From Brevundimonas sp. G8 (GTDB taxonomy: Bacteria > Pseudomonadota > Alphaproteobacteria > Caulobacterales > Caulobacteraceae): a stretch of DNA of 64,000 nt. The notes beneath the pieces are model-generated. The model saw nothing but the letters and a program-made list of their open reading frames with translations. It was not told the origin of the DNA and made no database searches. The DNA lies in contig NZ_LR732816.1 in the NCBI RefSeq assembly GCF_902506205.1, positions 2,241,604 through 2,305,603 of the forward strand. Direction: 5' to 3'. A program made the position numbers and the translations under genes. This document shows, in pieces, positions 14,485 through 23,524 of the stretch. Each line of letters begins with the position of its first letter. The stretch's first letter is position 1.

Positions 14485-15400
14485 ACGCCCCCACATCCTC
14501 CCCGACGCCCGGCGCGAGCGGCAACGCCGGATCGGCATAGGTGGCCATGTTGGCGGCGCGGTCGGCGGAGGCGGTCTTGAGGAGGTGGTTGACGCCGTCC
14601 CAGAGTTTCAGCGTGGCCTTGGGGTCGGCGGCGGCGAGGGCTTGGGCGTCCGTGACGCCGATCTGGAGGTCGGTGGTTCCCTGGCCGATGAAGACCGGGC
14701 CGTCGCAGGCGGCGAGCAGAGCGGCGGGGTCCAGCGGCAGCCACGAGATCAGATAGGGCTGGACCGAGGGGCGGAACAGGGCCGCAAGCGCGGGCGGCGT
14801 GTCGGCGACGGTGCGGCCGGCCTCAAGCTCGGACAGAACCGCAAAGGCTTGGGCCTTCAGCGGATCGGGCAGGCCGTTTTCCAACTGTTCGCGGATCACC
14901 ACGCCCGCCGGGCGGCCGGCGCCGGCCAGCAGGATCAGGCCGCAAACCTTGTCGCCACCACCCTCGACCGCCTTCAGCGCGACAAGGGCGCCCTCGCTGT
15001 GGCCGATCAGCCAGGTGCAGGGAAGACCCGCGCGCGAGGCGGCCTCAGTCGCCCAGGCGCGGGCGTCGGCGGCATAGGCGTCGAAGCGCAGATCGGCCTC
15101 GGACGGCCCCGCCGCCGCGCTGGCGGCGATGCCGCGCTTGTCGATGCGGATGGTGGCGATGCCTTGTTCCGCCAGACCTTCGGCCAGCAGGCGATAGGTG
15201 GAGGCGGCGACGCCCAGCGGGCTGTTCCCATCCCGATCCGTCGGACCGGAGCCGGGCAGGATGACGGCGACGGCGGTGGGCGCGTCGGGCGCCAGCAGGG
15301 TTCCGTGCAGGGGCGCGGGAAGAGCGGGCAGGGCGATCTCGGTCGAGACGGGGCCGGCGAGCAGGGCGGCGGCGAGAAGCGCGGGGGTCAGCATCGACAT
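14462..15400 (-). CDS. Secreted alpha/beta hydrolase
   Basis: This is a 312-residue alpha/beta hydrolase with a signal peptide (SMLTPALLAAALLAGPVST). The nucleophile elbow GHSEGAL, the oxyanion-side segment LPGSGPTDRDGN near residue 48, and a late GVNHLL with the candidate catalytic histidine are visible. Proteins of this type are esterases or lipases of the serine aminopeptidase group; the substrate is unknown. The start at 15400 has AAGGAGA eight bases upstream. It lies 22 bp after the SdpI-like gene on the same strand and may be in that transcript. Confidence 0.82.
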   Translation of the reverse strand: MSMLTPALLAAALLAGPVSTEIALPALPAPLHGTLLAPDAPTAVAVILPGSGPTDRDGNSPLGVAASTYRLLAEGLAEQGIATIRIDKRGIAASAAAGPSEADLRFDAYAADARAWATEAASRAGLPCTWLIGHSEGALVALKAVEGGGDKVCGLILLAGAGRPAGVVIREQLENGLPDPLKAQAFAVLSELEAGRTVADTPPALAALFRPSVQPYLISWLPLDPAALLAACDGPVFIGQGTTDLQIGVTDAQALAAADPKATLKLWDGVNHLLKTASADRAANMATYADPALPLAPGVGEDVGAFIRANGM

Positions 15401-15422
15401 GGCGGTCTCCTTGGCGGCGAGG

Positions 15423-16103
15423 TCAGAAGGGTTGGCGGTCGGGATCGGCGCGCCAGACGCGCCAGCTTTCGAAGACCGAGAGGGCTGTAACGACAACGAC
15501 GGCGACGGTCAGGGCTGTGACGCCATAAGGCTGAGACGCGAAGGGCGAGGCGATCAGGCCGATCAGACCGACCAGGCTGAACAGCCGGCCGGCCAGCCGG
15601 TTGGAGCGATCCCAGGCCAGTCGGCTCTTGTAGTTCCAGGGCGTACGGACGCCGATCAGGGGATTGGGCGCGACCCGGCCAATGAAAGCGCCGGTGACCA
15701 GCAGGATCAGCGACAGGCCGCCCGTCATGACGGCGGGTCCGCTGTCGACGGTCGCGTGCCCCAGGCTGGCCCAGGCGATGGTCAGGCCGATGGCGGCGAC
15801 GGTGAACAGGGTCAGCCCCTGGCCGATCCGCATCGAGCGACGACGCGAGGCGTCGCCTTGGGCTTCGGCGCGCAGAGCGGCCAGGCCCAGGCCGGCGGCG
15901 GTGATGAAACCGATCAGGGTCAGGCCGCCGAAGAAGGTCGCGAACTCGACCCGGTCGCCCCAGCGATCGACCTGCCAGTTCGCGTTCCAGTGCATCGGCA
16001 TCGGCGTGGTTGGGCCGTTGAAGCCAATGTAGAGGGCGAAGGCCGCCTGGACGCTGAAGACGGCGACGGTCAGATAGTCCAGCAGAGACAGGCGGTCCTT
16101 CAT
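15423..16103 (-). CDS. SdpI-family membrane protein with DUF1648
   Basis: The 226-residue protein has about six hydrophobic segments. The first periplasmic loop carries PMHWNANWQVDRWG, the DUF1648 signature, and the later NPLIGVRTPWNYKSRLAWDRSNRLAG is the SdpI signature. In Bacillus SdpI protects against the SdpC toxin and signals to its repressor SdpR; relatives in proteobacteria lack sdpC and their role is unknown. The start overlaps the stop of the ArsR-type gene as ATGA, so the two are translationally coupled. Confidence 0.88.
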   Translation of the reverse strand: MKDRLSLLDYLTVAVFSVQAAFALYIGFNGPTTPMPMHWNANWQVDRWGDRVEFATFFGGLTLIGFITAAGLGLAALRAEAQGDASRRRSMRIGQGLTLFTVAAIGLTIAWASLGHATVDSGPAVMTGGLSLILLVTGAFIGRVAPNPLIGVRTPWNYKSRLAWDRSNRLAGRLFSLVGLIGLIASPFASQPYGVTALTVAVVVVTALSVFESWRVWRADPDRQPF

Positions 16104-16405
16104 CGACGGGGCTCCTTTTGCGCGTGGGGCAGGGCTTCGGTCGCTTCGCCGGTTCCGACGATGTCCATCAGGAAGGCCATGGCCTCCTCGACCGCCGAGA
16201 TTTCCAGCCGATAGCGGATGGTCTGGCCCTCGCGCTCGGGACTGACCAGGCCGGCCTCCTTTAGGCCGTTGAGGTGGCCTGTGATGGTGGGCCAGCTCAT
16301 GTCGAAGGCAGCGGCGATGTCGCCGGACGCCAGCGGACCGGCGCGCAGCATGGCGATGATACGACGACGCACCGGATGCGACAGAGCCTTGAATAGGGTG
16401 TTCAT
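16100..16405 (-). CDS. ArsR/SdpR-type autorepressor
   Basis: This 101-residue winged-helix protein reads ALSHPVRRRIIAMLRAGPLASGDIAAAFDMSWPTITGHLNGLKEAGLV, a full ArsR-type DNA-binding domain without the metal-binding cysteines of arsenic sensors. With SdpI immediately downstream (4-bp overlap) it matches the SdpR-SdpI arrangement in which the regulator represses its own operon and is sequestered by SdpI. A perfect 14-bp palindrome overlaps the start codon and is a natural operator. Confidence 0.88.
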   Translation of the reverse strand: MNTLFKALSHPVRRRIIAMLRAGPLASGDIAAAFDMSWPTITGHLNGLKEAGLVSPEREGQTIRYRLEISAVEEAMAFLMDIVGTGEATEALPHAQKEPRR

Positions 16406-16418
16406 AGGGATATCCCTA
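16405..16418. promoter_or_regulatory. Perfect palindrome TAGGGATATCCCTA, likely ArsR-type operator
   Basis: The 14-bp perfect palindrome begins on the first base of the regulator's start codon. Binding there would block translation initiation or the promoter just upstream. It lies in the divergent region facing the TonB-dependent receptor gene, whose start is about 120 bp away. Confidence 0.6.
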
Positions 16419-16540
16419 ATTAGGAGCATGGCTAAATGCAAGGTGGTATGCGGCGAAATCACGCCCGCCTCGATCCGCCGGCGCCATTGCAACTCTGTCG
16501 CAAACCCGCGTATGAGGCGCGATCTTCTGCACTTGAGAAT

Positions 16541-18700
16541 ATGTTGCAAACTATGGTTCGCTCTACCCGTCATTTCGTCTGCGCCGCCAGCCTTCTGGCT
16601 CTGACTGCGGCCACGCCGGCCTTGGCTCAGCAGGCGACGGAGCTGGGCGAGATCGTAGTGACGGGGTCGCAGGTGCGGTTGCCCGCGCCGGCGGCGGGCG
16701 GACAGGTGGCGCGCGGCGGTCGGGTCGGCCTGCTTGGAAACCTGGGCGTGATGGATACGCCGTTCTCGACCAGCAGCTATACCGAAGAGCTGATCCGCAA
16801 TCAGCAGGCGCGCAGCGTGTCGGAGGTGTTGCAAAACGATCCGTCGGTCCGGGTGTCCAAGGGATTCGGCAATTTCCAGGAGCTGTATGTCATCCGTGGC
16901 TTCCCGGTCTTCTCGGACGACATGACCTATAATGGTCTGTACGGCGTGCTGCCGCGTCAGTTCGTGGCGGCGGAACTGCTGGAGCGGGTCGAGGTCTTCC
17001 GTGGCGCGACCGCCTTCCTGAACGGCGCTGCGCCGGGCGGCAGCGGCGTGGGCGGGGCGGTGAACCTGGTGCCCAAGCGTGCGGGCGAGGCGCCCCTGAC
17101 GCGGCTGACGGCGGGTTGGGAAGGGCGCGACGAGATCTACGCCGCCGCCGACGTGTCGCGTCGCTTTGGTCAGGACGACGCCTGGGGCCTGCGCCTGAAT
17201 GTCGCCAGCCGCGATGGCGAGAGCGCGGTCGAGCACGAGCAGCGCGAGATGCGCGTCGTCGGCCTGGGGCTGGATCACCGCGGCGACCGCGCCCGGTTCT
17301 CGGCCGATCTGGGCTGGCAGTCGAACCGGCTGGACGATCCGCGTCCGCAGGTGACGCCGAACGGCGCCATCCCGACACCGCCCTCGGCGGACAGGAACTT
17401 CGCCCAGCCGTGGACCTATACGGACGAGGAACAGCTGTTCGGCGCGGTCCGGGGCGAGTTCGACGTGACCGACACCGTGTCCGTCTGGGCCGCATTCGGC
17501 GCGCGCGACGGCAAGGAACGCAACAGCCTGGCCAATCCGCGAGCAAATGCGGATGGCACGCTGAGCGGCAGCCGGTTCGACAACGGACGTCGCGATCAGG
17601 TCTTCTCGGCGGATGTCGGCGTGCGAGCGGACTTCGACACGGGGCCGGTCGGGCACCGGCTGGTGGCCTCGGCCGCCCAGGTGCAATCGCGCGAGAAGAA
17701 CGCCTTCGCCTTCTCCAGCGGCTATGCGGCCGGCACGCTGAACGATCCGCTGTATGTGCCAGCCCCGGCGGTCGCCGGTTCTGGCTCGCTAACCGATCCG
17801 GGCATCGTAGGGCGGGTCAAGACGACCAGCTTCGCCGTCGCCGACATGCTGTCCTTCCTGGACGACCGGCTGATCGCCACGGTCGGCGCGCGGTATCAGG
17901 AGATCGACACTCGGTCGTATGACTACAACACAAACGTCAGGAACGGCGGCTATGCCAGCGACGCGGTCACGCCGGTCTTCGCCGTGGTCTATCGACCGAT
18001 CGACGCGGTGTCGCTTTACGCCAACTATTCCGAGGCCCTGATCCCCGGCAAGACGGCGCCGACGGTGATCAATGGCGCCCCGGTGTCGAATGCGGGCGAG
18101 GTGCTGGAGCCGTTCCGAGGTGAACAGGCCGAAGTCGGGGTCAAATATGACGGCGGATCGTTCGGCGGCACGCTGAGCGTCTTCCGCACGACCCTGCCTA
18201 GCGAGTTGTTTGACGGCACGACCTATTCGGCCGGCGGCGAACAGGAGAACCGGGGCGTCGAGCTGTCGGTCTTCGGCGAGCCCGTCCAGGGTCTGCGCGT
18301 CCTGGGCGGCGCGACCTGGCTGGATGCGGAGATCACGCGTGCGCTGGATGCCTCGCTGGACGGCAAGTCCGCCATCGGCGTGCCGGACTTCCAGGCCAAT
18401 CTGAATGTCGAATGGGATGTGCGCGCCATCGATGGCCTCACGCTGGAAGGCCGGGTCGTTCATACCGGATCGCAGCCGGCGAACGGCGCCAATACGGTGG
18501 AACTGGAAAGCTGGACGCGGTTCGATGCGGGCGTTCGCTACGCCTTTGTCGCGGGCGACAAGCCGGTGACGCTGCGCGCGCGGGTCGAGAATGTCGCGGA
18601 CGAGGATCAGTGGGTCGCGGTCGGTGGTTTTCCGGGATCGAACTATCTGACGCTGGGCGCGCCGCGCACGTTCCGCCTGTCGGTCTCGACCGAGTTCTGA
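16541..18700 (+). CDS. TonB-dependent siderophore-type receptor
   Basis: The 719-residue protein is an outer-membrane beta-barrel that would import a ferric siderophore or similar ligand using TonB energy. It has a signal peptide (CAASLLALTAATPALA|QQ), a TonB-box-like ELGEIVVTGS, a plug domain with SVSEVLQNDPSVRV and ERVEVFRGATAFLNGAAPGGSGVGGAVNLVPKR, many alternating beta strands, and a C-terminal aromatic Phe (SVSTEF). The start is either ATG 16541 or ATG 16553; both leave an intact signal peptide. The PepSY protein gene follows 13 bp after, so the two form an iron-uptake unit. Ligand identity is not visible. Confidence 0.9.
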   Translation: MLQTMVRSTRHFVCAASLLALTAATPALAQQATELGEIVVTGSQVRLPAPAAGGQVARGGRVGLLGNLGVMDTPFSTSSYTEELIRNQQARSVSEVLQNDPSVRVSKGFGNFQELYVIRGFPVFSDDMTYNGLYGVLPRQFVAAELLERVEVFRGATAFLNGAAPGGSGVGGAVNLVPKRAGEAPLTRLTAGWEGRDEIYAAADVSRRFGQDDAWGLRLNVASRDGESAVEHEQREMRVVGLGLDHRGDRARFSADLGWQSNRLDDPRPQVTPNGAIPTPPSADRNFAQPWTYTDEEQLFGAVRGEFDVTDTVSVWAAFGARDGKERNSLANPRANADGTLSGSRFDNGRRDQVFSADVGVRADFDTGPVGHRLVASAAQVQSREKNAFAFSSGYAAGTLNDPLYVPAPAVAGSGSLTDPGIVGRVKTTSFAVADMLSFLDDRLIATVGARYQEIDTRSYDYNTNVRNGGYASDAVTPVFAVVYRPIDAVSLYANYSEALIPGKTAPTVINGAPVSNAGEVLEPFRGEQAEVGVKYDGGSFGGTLSVFRTTLPSELFDGTTYSAGGEQENRGVELSVFGEPVQGLRVLGGATWLDAEITRALDASLDGKSAIGVPDFQANLNVEWDVRAIDGLTLEGRVVHTGSQPANGANTVELESWTRFDAGVRYAFVAGDKPVTLRARVENVADEDQWVAVGGFPGSNYLTLGAPRTFRLSVSTEF

Positions 18701-18713
18701 TCCGCGCCGGCTG

Positions 18714-19802
18714 ATGCACGCCCGAACCATCCGCGCCTGGTCCTGGACGCACAAGTGGTCGAGCCTAATCTCGACCCTGTTCCTGCTGATGCTGTGCATC
18801 ACCGGCCTGCCGCTGGTGTTCAGCCATGAGCTGAACGAAGTGCTGCTGCACGAACCGTGGGAGCCGAAGAACACCTACGGCCGATTGCTGACCCTGGACG
18901 AGGTTCTGGCGGCCGGCCTGGCGCGACATCCGGGCGAGGTTCCGGCCTTCATGAGCTTCGACGAGGACCGGCCGGTGGTGAATGTCACCAGCCGCGGGCC
19001 TGACGCCCCGGCGGGAAAATACAGTTTCGAACCCATCGACCGGACCAGCGGCGAGGTGGCGCCTCTGGTCGCCGGCCATCCGGTGATGGAGTTCCTGCTA
19101 CAGCTTCACACCGACATGTTCCTGGGCCTGCCGGGAATGCTGTTCCTGGGCGCGATGGGCCTGCTGCTGGTCGTGGCGGTGGTGTCGGGGGTGGTGCTGT
19201 ATGCTCCCTTTATGCGGCGGCTGCCGTTCGGCACGGTGCGGGTGAAGAAGGCCGCGCGGACGCGGTGGTTGGACTATCACAACCTGCTGGGCGTGGTGAC
19301 CGTGGCCTGGCTGCTGGTGGTCGGGGTGACGGGCGTGGTCAACACCCTGGCGACGCCGATCCTGGCCTATTGGAAGGATACGGCGCTGAAGGAGCTGACG
19401 GTCGCCTATGACGCCCCGGCGCCGGCGGGCCAGAGAGCCTCGCTGGACGCGGCGGTGGAGCGGGCCAAGGCGGCTCTGCCGGGGATGCAGCTACAGTTCG
19501 TGGCGTTTCCAGGAACCGACTATTCGACCGATCATCACTATGCCGTCTTCTTCCACGGCGACACGCCGCTGACGACGCACATGACCACGCCGGCCCTGAT
19601 CGATGCGCGGACAGGAGAACTGGCGGCGGTGGCGCAGATGCCCTGGTACGTGAAGACGCTGTCGCTGTCGCAGCCGCTGCATTTCGGAGACTATGGCGGG
19701 CTGGCGCTGAAGATCCTGTGGGCGCTGCTGGACATCGCCACCATCGTGATCCTGGGATCGGGTCTCTACCTGTGGCTGGGCAAGGGGAGGCGGAAGTCGT
19801 GA
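18714..19802 (+). CDS. PepSY-associated transmembrane protein (PiuB-like)
   Basis: The 362-residue protein has the pattern of PepSY-TM proteins: an N-terminal WSWTHKWSSLISTLFLLMLCITGLP helix, a periplasmic PepSY-type domain, a second helix after LQLHTDMFLGLPGM, a third in LDYHNLLGVVTVAWLLVVGVTG, a second periplasmic domain, and a final helix near residues 330-352. Conserved histidines in HKW, LHTD and YHN suggest haem or metal electron transfer, as proposed for ferric-siderophore reduction. It lies directly behind the TonB receptor and overlaps the next small gene by 4 bp (GTGA). Confidence 0.87.
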   Translation: MHARTIRAWSWTHKWSSLISTLFLLMLCITGLPLVFSHELNEVLLHEPWEPKNTYGRLLTLDEVLAAGLARHPGEVPAFMSFDEDRPVVNVTSRGPDAPAGKYSFEPIDRTSGEVAPLVAGHPVMEFLLQLHTDMFLGLPGMLFLGAMGLLLVVAVVSGVVLYAPFMRRLPFGTVRVKKAARTRWLDYHNLLGVVTVAWLLVVGVTGVVNTLATPILAYWKDTALKELTVAYDAPAPAGQRASLDAAVERAKAALPGMQLQFVAFPGTDYSTDHHYAVFFHGDTPLTTHMTTPALIDARTGELAAVAQMPWYVKTLSLSQPLHFGDYGGLALKILWALLDIATIVILGSGLYLWLGKGRRKS

Positions 19803-19996
19803 GCCGCCATCATCACAATCGCAAGGACCTGAGCCTGTGGGGCATCTTCCGCGTGCCTGTCGTTCTGTTCGGCCTCAGTCTGATCGGCCTGATCGGCGCG
19901 CTGTTGCAGGACGGAGCTTGGGACGGGGTGTTCTCGGCCCTGCTGGCCTCGACCGTCGTCGTGACGGCCTGGGCGCTTATCCGATCGAGAAGCTGA
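19799..19996 (+). CDS. Small membrane protein of the iron-uptake unit
   Basis: The 65-residue product begins at a GTG that overlaps the preceding stop (GTGA), a strong sign of coupling. A histidine-rich N-terminus (SRHHHNRKD) precedes two hydrophobic helices (about 15-36 and 42-61). Its place as third gene behind receptor and PepSY protein suggests a role in the same uptake or reduction step. The 3' end overlaps the convergent erpA gene by 20 bp. No family name can be given. Confidence 0.75.
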   Translation: MSRHHHNRKDLSLWGIFRVPVVLFGLSLIGLIGALLQDGAWDGVFSALLASTVVVTAWALIRSRS

Positions 19997-20366
19997 CGCC
20001 GCAGCCGCAGCTGGAAGCGGCGTTGGGGTTCCTGACGACGAACTGGGCGCCGGCCAGCTCATCGACGTAGGCGATCTCGGAGTTTTTCAGGAACGGGACC
20101 GAGACGGGGTCGATCAGGGCGGCCTGGCCGTCGGCCTGGATGCGCAGGTCGTCGTCCTCGGCGGTCTCGACCAGTTCGAACCGATACTGGAAGCCCGAAC
20201 AGCCGCCGCCGTCCACCGCAACGCGCAGCATCAGGGTCTTGCCCTCGACCGCGCCCAGCTTGGCCAGGCGCTTGGCGGCGCTGGCGGCCAGGACGATGCC
20301 CTCCGGCGCGCGCGTGGCGACGCTGAAGGCGGGTGTGGACGGTTCTGTGGATTGGACGGTGGTCAC
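19977..20366 (-). CDS. erpA: Iron-sulfur cluster insertion protein ErpA
   Basis: This 129-residue A-type carrier holds and delivers Fe-S clusters to apoproteins. The three conserved cysteines are present: Cys56 in GGGCSGFQY and Cys120/Cys122 in SSCGCGVSF. The first 20 residues are a variable extension; the core starts at VLAASAAKRL. ErpA rather than IscA is favoured by its stand-alone location next to dgt, an arrangement common in alphaproteobacteria. Confidence 0.9.
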   Translation of the reverse strand: MTTVQSTEPSTPAFSVATRAPEGIVLAASAAKRLAKLGAVEGKTLMLRVAVDGGGCSGFQYRFELVETAEDDDLRIQADGQAALIDPVSVPFLKNSEIAYVDELAGAQFVVRNPNAASSCGCGVSFSIG

Positions 20367-20428
20367 GGCTGTCTATATGAGGCGCGCAAGGGCGTTCGCA
20401 AAGGCCCCGCCGCTTCAAAGTTGATGAC

Positions 20429-21619
20429 TTGAGCCACACAGACCTCGCCACCTACGCCGAACGCGCCGACCTGACCCTGGGCCGCCGCGTTCCCGAGCCG
20501 GCCAGCCGCACGCGGACGGCCTTTGCACGCGACCGCGACCGGATCATCCATGCGACGGCGTTTCGGCGGCTGAAGGAGAAGACCCAAGTCTTCGTGGCGC
20601 ACGAGGGCGATCATTATCGCACCCGGCTGACTCATTCGCTGGAGGTGGCGCAGATCGCGCGATCGCTGGCCCATGCGCTGAGGCTGGATGATGATCTGGC
20701 CGAGACCATCGCCCTGGCCCACGACCTGGGCCACCCGCCCTTCGCCCACGCGGGCGAGGACGAGCTGGTGGTGCAGATGGCCGGGCACGGCGGCTTCGAC
20801 CACAATGTCCAGAGCTTCCGGGTCGTGACCGAGCTGGAGAACCGGTATCCGCAGTTCGACGGGCTGAACCTGAGCTGGGAGACGGTCGAGGGGGTCATCA
20901 AGCACAATGGACCGGTGTCGCACCGGCTGGACGAACCCGCCTGGTCGGTGGTGCGGCCGTACCGGACGGGCGGGGAGGCGGGCTGGGACCTGCGTCTGGG
21001 CACGTTCGCCTCGCTGGAGGCCCAGTGCGCGGCCGTCGCCGACGACATCGCCTATAACAATCACGATGTGGACGACGGGGTGCAGGCGGGGTTGATCACC
21101 CTGCAGGACCTGGATCAGGTGCCGCTGATCGGGCCGATGCTGGCGCAGGTGCGCAGCGACTATCCCGATATCGACGACCGGATGCTGAGGATCGAGGCCG
21201 TGCGTCGGATGATCGGCGTCATGGTCGAGGACGTGCTGGCCGAGACGGCGCGGCGGCTGGAAGACGACCGGATCGTCACGACCGAGGACGTGCGCACGGC
21301 GAAACGGACGATGGTGGATTTCTCGTCTGAGATGCACGCCGACCTGGCCATCCTGAGGAAGTTCCTGTTCGAGCGGATGTATCGCCACTACCGGGTCAAC
21401 CGCACGCGCAGCCAGGCGCGGCGGGTGCTGTCGCAACTGTTCGAGCTGTTCATGGCCGAGCCGGAGGTGATGCCGCCGGAATGGAGCACGCCCGCCCTGA
21501 CCCGCGACCGGACGCAGCGGGCGCGGGCGGTCTGCGACTATATCGCCGGCATGACCGACCGTTACGCCATAGAAGTGCACCAGAAACTGTTCAGCCTCGA
21601 CCTCGCCCTCGATCTGTGA
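20429..21619 (+). CDS. dgt: dGTPase-like HD-domain triphosphohydrolase
   Basis: Dgt-type enzymes hydrolyse dNTPs to nucleoside and triphosphate. The 396-residue protein has the [20 protein letters not shown] start, the [11 protein letters not shown] segment, the metal-binding H in [11 protein letters not shown] in [16 protein letters not shown], and [10 protein letters not shown] later. The only workable start is TTG at 20429; an ATG at 20424 meets a stop within two codons. It is divergent from erpA. In many alphaproteobacteria argS follows dgt; here a SPOR protein gene does, and argS is elsewhere (42582). Confidence 0.92.
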   Translation: MSHTDLATYAERADLTLGRRVPEPASRTRTAFARDRDRIIHATAFRRLKEKTQVFVAHEGDHYRTRLTHSLEVAQIARSLAHALRLDDDLAETIALAHDLGHPPFAHAGEDELVVQMAGHGGFDHNVQSFRVVTELENRYPQFDGLNLSWETVEGVIKHNGPVSHRLDEPAWSVVRPYRTGGEAGWDLRLGTFASLEAQCAAVADDIAYNNHDVDDGVQAGLITLQDLDQVPLIGPMLAQVRSDYPDIDDRMLRIEAVRRMIGVMVEDVLAETARRLEDDRIVTTEDVRTAKRTMVDFSSEMHADLAILRKFLFERMYRHYRVNRTRSQARRVLSQLFELFMAEPEVMPPEWSTPALTRDRTQRARAVCDYIAGMTDRYAIEVHQKLFSLDLALDL

Positions 21620-21698
21620 TTCGAAAGATGCACGCGGGGGCGTAGAGTGATCGTTCGGCGCGCCGATTCGCGCGCCTGACAGACGGCGGAGCGCGACC

Positions 21699-22472
21699 AT
21701 GTCCTTTGAAGACGACAACAAGCCGGGCCGGGGCGCCTATACGCCCCCGACCGATGACGACCTGCCGTTCCGTCGCAATTCCTATGATCCGCGCAGCGGC
21801 CGCAATGTCGGCTCGGGCGGGGGCAAGGCGCCGCCGGTCACCCTGATCATCAGTGCGGTGGTCCTGCTGCTGCTGATCGTGGCCGTGATCTTCTTCTATC
21901 GCTCGGGCATGCGCGCCTCGACCGACGCGCCGCCCGCCGTGGGCCAGCCCGTAGGCGACATGAAGACCGCCCCGCCCATCGACGCCCAGCCGATCGATCC
22001 GGCGGCCGGCGTGCGCGTCTATCGCGACGAGGGCGAGACGACCGACGCGCCCGTGACCTTCACCCCGCCGCCCGAGACGCCCCAGCCGCGTCCGGCCGCG
22101 CCGCCGACCGCCGCCCCTACAGGCCAGGGTCTGCCGCCCGCCAAGGCCGCGACGCCCGCCGCGCCGACGCCGCGTCCGACGACCGCGCCGCCTGTCGCCG
22201 CTCCGGCGACCAAGGCTCCGGCCGCTGCGGGCGGATCGGCCTCGGTGCAGATCGGCGCCTTCTCCTCGACCGAGATCGCGGATCGCGAATACGCCGCCGT
22301 CGCCGGCCGGTTCGGGTCGTTCGCCTCCGGCGCCGAAAAGCGCGTGACCGAAGTGACCTCGTCCAGCGGTTCGACGCTGTACCGCACGGCCTTCTCGGGC
22401 TTGTCGCGCGAGCGGGCGGTCGCCTTCTGCAACGCGCTGAAGGCCGCCGGGCGGGACTGCATCGTTCGGTGA
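21699..22472 (+). CDS. SPOR-domain cell-envelope protein
   Basis: The 257-residue protein has a hydrophilic N-terminus, one membrane helix (about 47-68), a long proline/alanine-rich linker and a C-terminal SPOR domain (SVQIGAFSSTEIADREY to CNALKAAGRDCIV) that binds denuded peptidoglycan at division sites. The layout is like FtsN, but the gene location next to nagZ is that of the separate SPOR protein found in alphaproteobacteria. Its stop overlaps the GTG start of nagZ (GTGA). Confidence 0.87.
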   Translation: MSFEDDNKPGRGAYTPPTDDDLPFRRNSYDPRSGRNVGSGGGKAPPVTLIISAVVLLLLIVAVIFFYRSGMRASTDAPPAVGQPVGDMKTAPPIDAQPIDPAAGVRVYRDEGETTDAPVTFTPPPETPQPRPAAPPTAAPTGQGLPPAKAATPAAPTPRPTTAPPVAAPATKAPAAAGGSASVQIGAFSSTEIADREYAAVAGRFGSFASGAEKRVTEVTSSSGSTLYRTAFSGLSRERAVAFCNALKAAGRDCIVR

Positions 22473-23518
22473 CATCGGCCGCGATCTACGGCTGCGCCGG
22501 TCATCGGCTGACGGAGGACGAACGGGCCTTCTTCGCCGAGGCGCGGCCTTGGGGCTTCATCCTGTTCCGGCGCAACATCGACACGCCGGAGCAGGTGCGA
22601 GCGCTGACCGACGCGTTGCGGGCGTCGATTGGAGATCCTGAGGCGCCGATCCTGATCGACCAGGAGGGCGGTCGGGTCCAGCGGATGGGGCCGCCACACT
22701 GGCCCAAATATCCGCCGGGGAACGCCTATCTGAAGGCGACCGACGATCCGCTGGCGGCGCGCGAGCTGGCGCGGCTGGGCGCGCGGTTGATGGCGCACGA
22801 CCTGCGCGAGGTCGGGATCAACGTCGACCTGCTGCCGGTGCTGGACGTGCCGGTGCCCGGCGCCCACGACATCGTCGGCGACCGCGCCTATGGTCAGGAT
22901 CCGCAGACCGTGAGCCTGCTGGGGCGGGCGGCGGCGGAAGGGTTGCTGGCGGGCGGGGTGCTGCCCTGCATAAAACATATGCCAGGCCATGGCCGCGCCT
23001 TCGCCGACAGCCATGAGGACCTGCCGACGGTCCATGCCGATTTCGAGACCCTGGACGGCTGGGACTTCGCGCCGTTCAAGGCGATGTCGGACATGCCGTG
23101 GGCGATGACGGCGCATATCGTTTTCACCGCCATCGATCGGAAACGGCCGGCGACCCAGTCGAAGAAGGCCGTGAAGATGATGCGCGAGCATCTGGGCTTC
23201 TCCGGCCTGATCATGACCGACGACCTGTCGATGCAGGCGCTGAGCGGATCGCTGGGCGAGCGGGCGCATCTGTCGCTGAAGGCTGGCTGCGACGTGGTCC
23301 TGCACTGCAACGGCGACATGGCCGAGATGCAAGCGGTGGCCGAGGCGACCGGCAAGCTTAAGGGCAGGGCGAAGGCCCGGGCCGAGGCGGCGATGGCGCG
23401 GATCGTTCGCGTTCCCGAACCGCTGGATCCCGTGGCGGCCCATGCGCGGTTCTTCGAGGCCATGGGCGGCCGGCTGGATGTCGCCAAGGGGCCGGACGTG
23501 GGGGAGGCGCAGGCCTGA
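22469..23518 (+). CDS. nagZ: Beta-N-acetylhexosaminidase NagZ
   Basis: NagZ removes N-acetylglucosamine from anhydromuropeptides in cytoplasmic peptidoglycan recycling (glycoside hydrolase family 3). The 349-residue protein has GFILFRRNI, LIDQEGGRVQRM, the substrate-binding KHMPGHG and the D/H loop ADSHEDLP, and the nucleophile aspartate in LIMTDDLSMQAL. The start is a GTG overlapping the SPOR gene stop. scpA follows 6 bp after its stop. Confidence 0.94.
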   Translation: MTSAAIYGCAGHRLTEDERAFFAEARPWGFILFRRNIDTPEQVRALTDALRASIGDPEAPILIDQEGGRVQRMGPPHWPKYPPGNAYLKATDDPLAARELARLGARLMAHDLREVGINVDLLPVLDVPVPGAHDIVGDRAYGQDPQTVSLLGRAAAEGLLAGGVLPCIKHMPGHGRAFADSHEDLPTVHADFETLDGWDFAPFKAMSDMPWAMTAHIVFTAIDRKRPATQSKKAVKMMREHLGFSGLIMTDDLSMQALSGSLGERAHLSLKAGCDVVLHCNGDMAEMQAVAEATGKLKGRAKARAEAAMARIVRVPEPLDPVAAHARFFEAMGGRLDVAKGPDVGEAQA

Positions 23519-23524
23519 TCCCGT

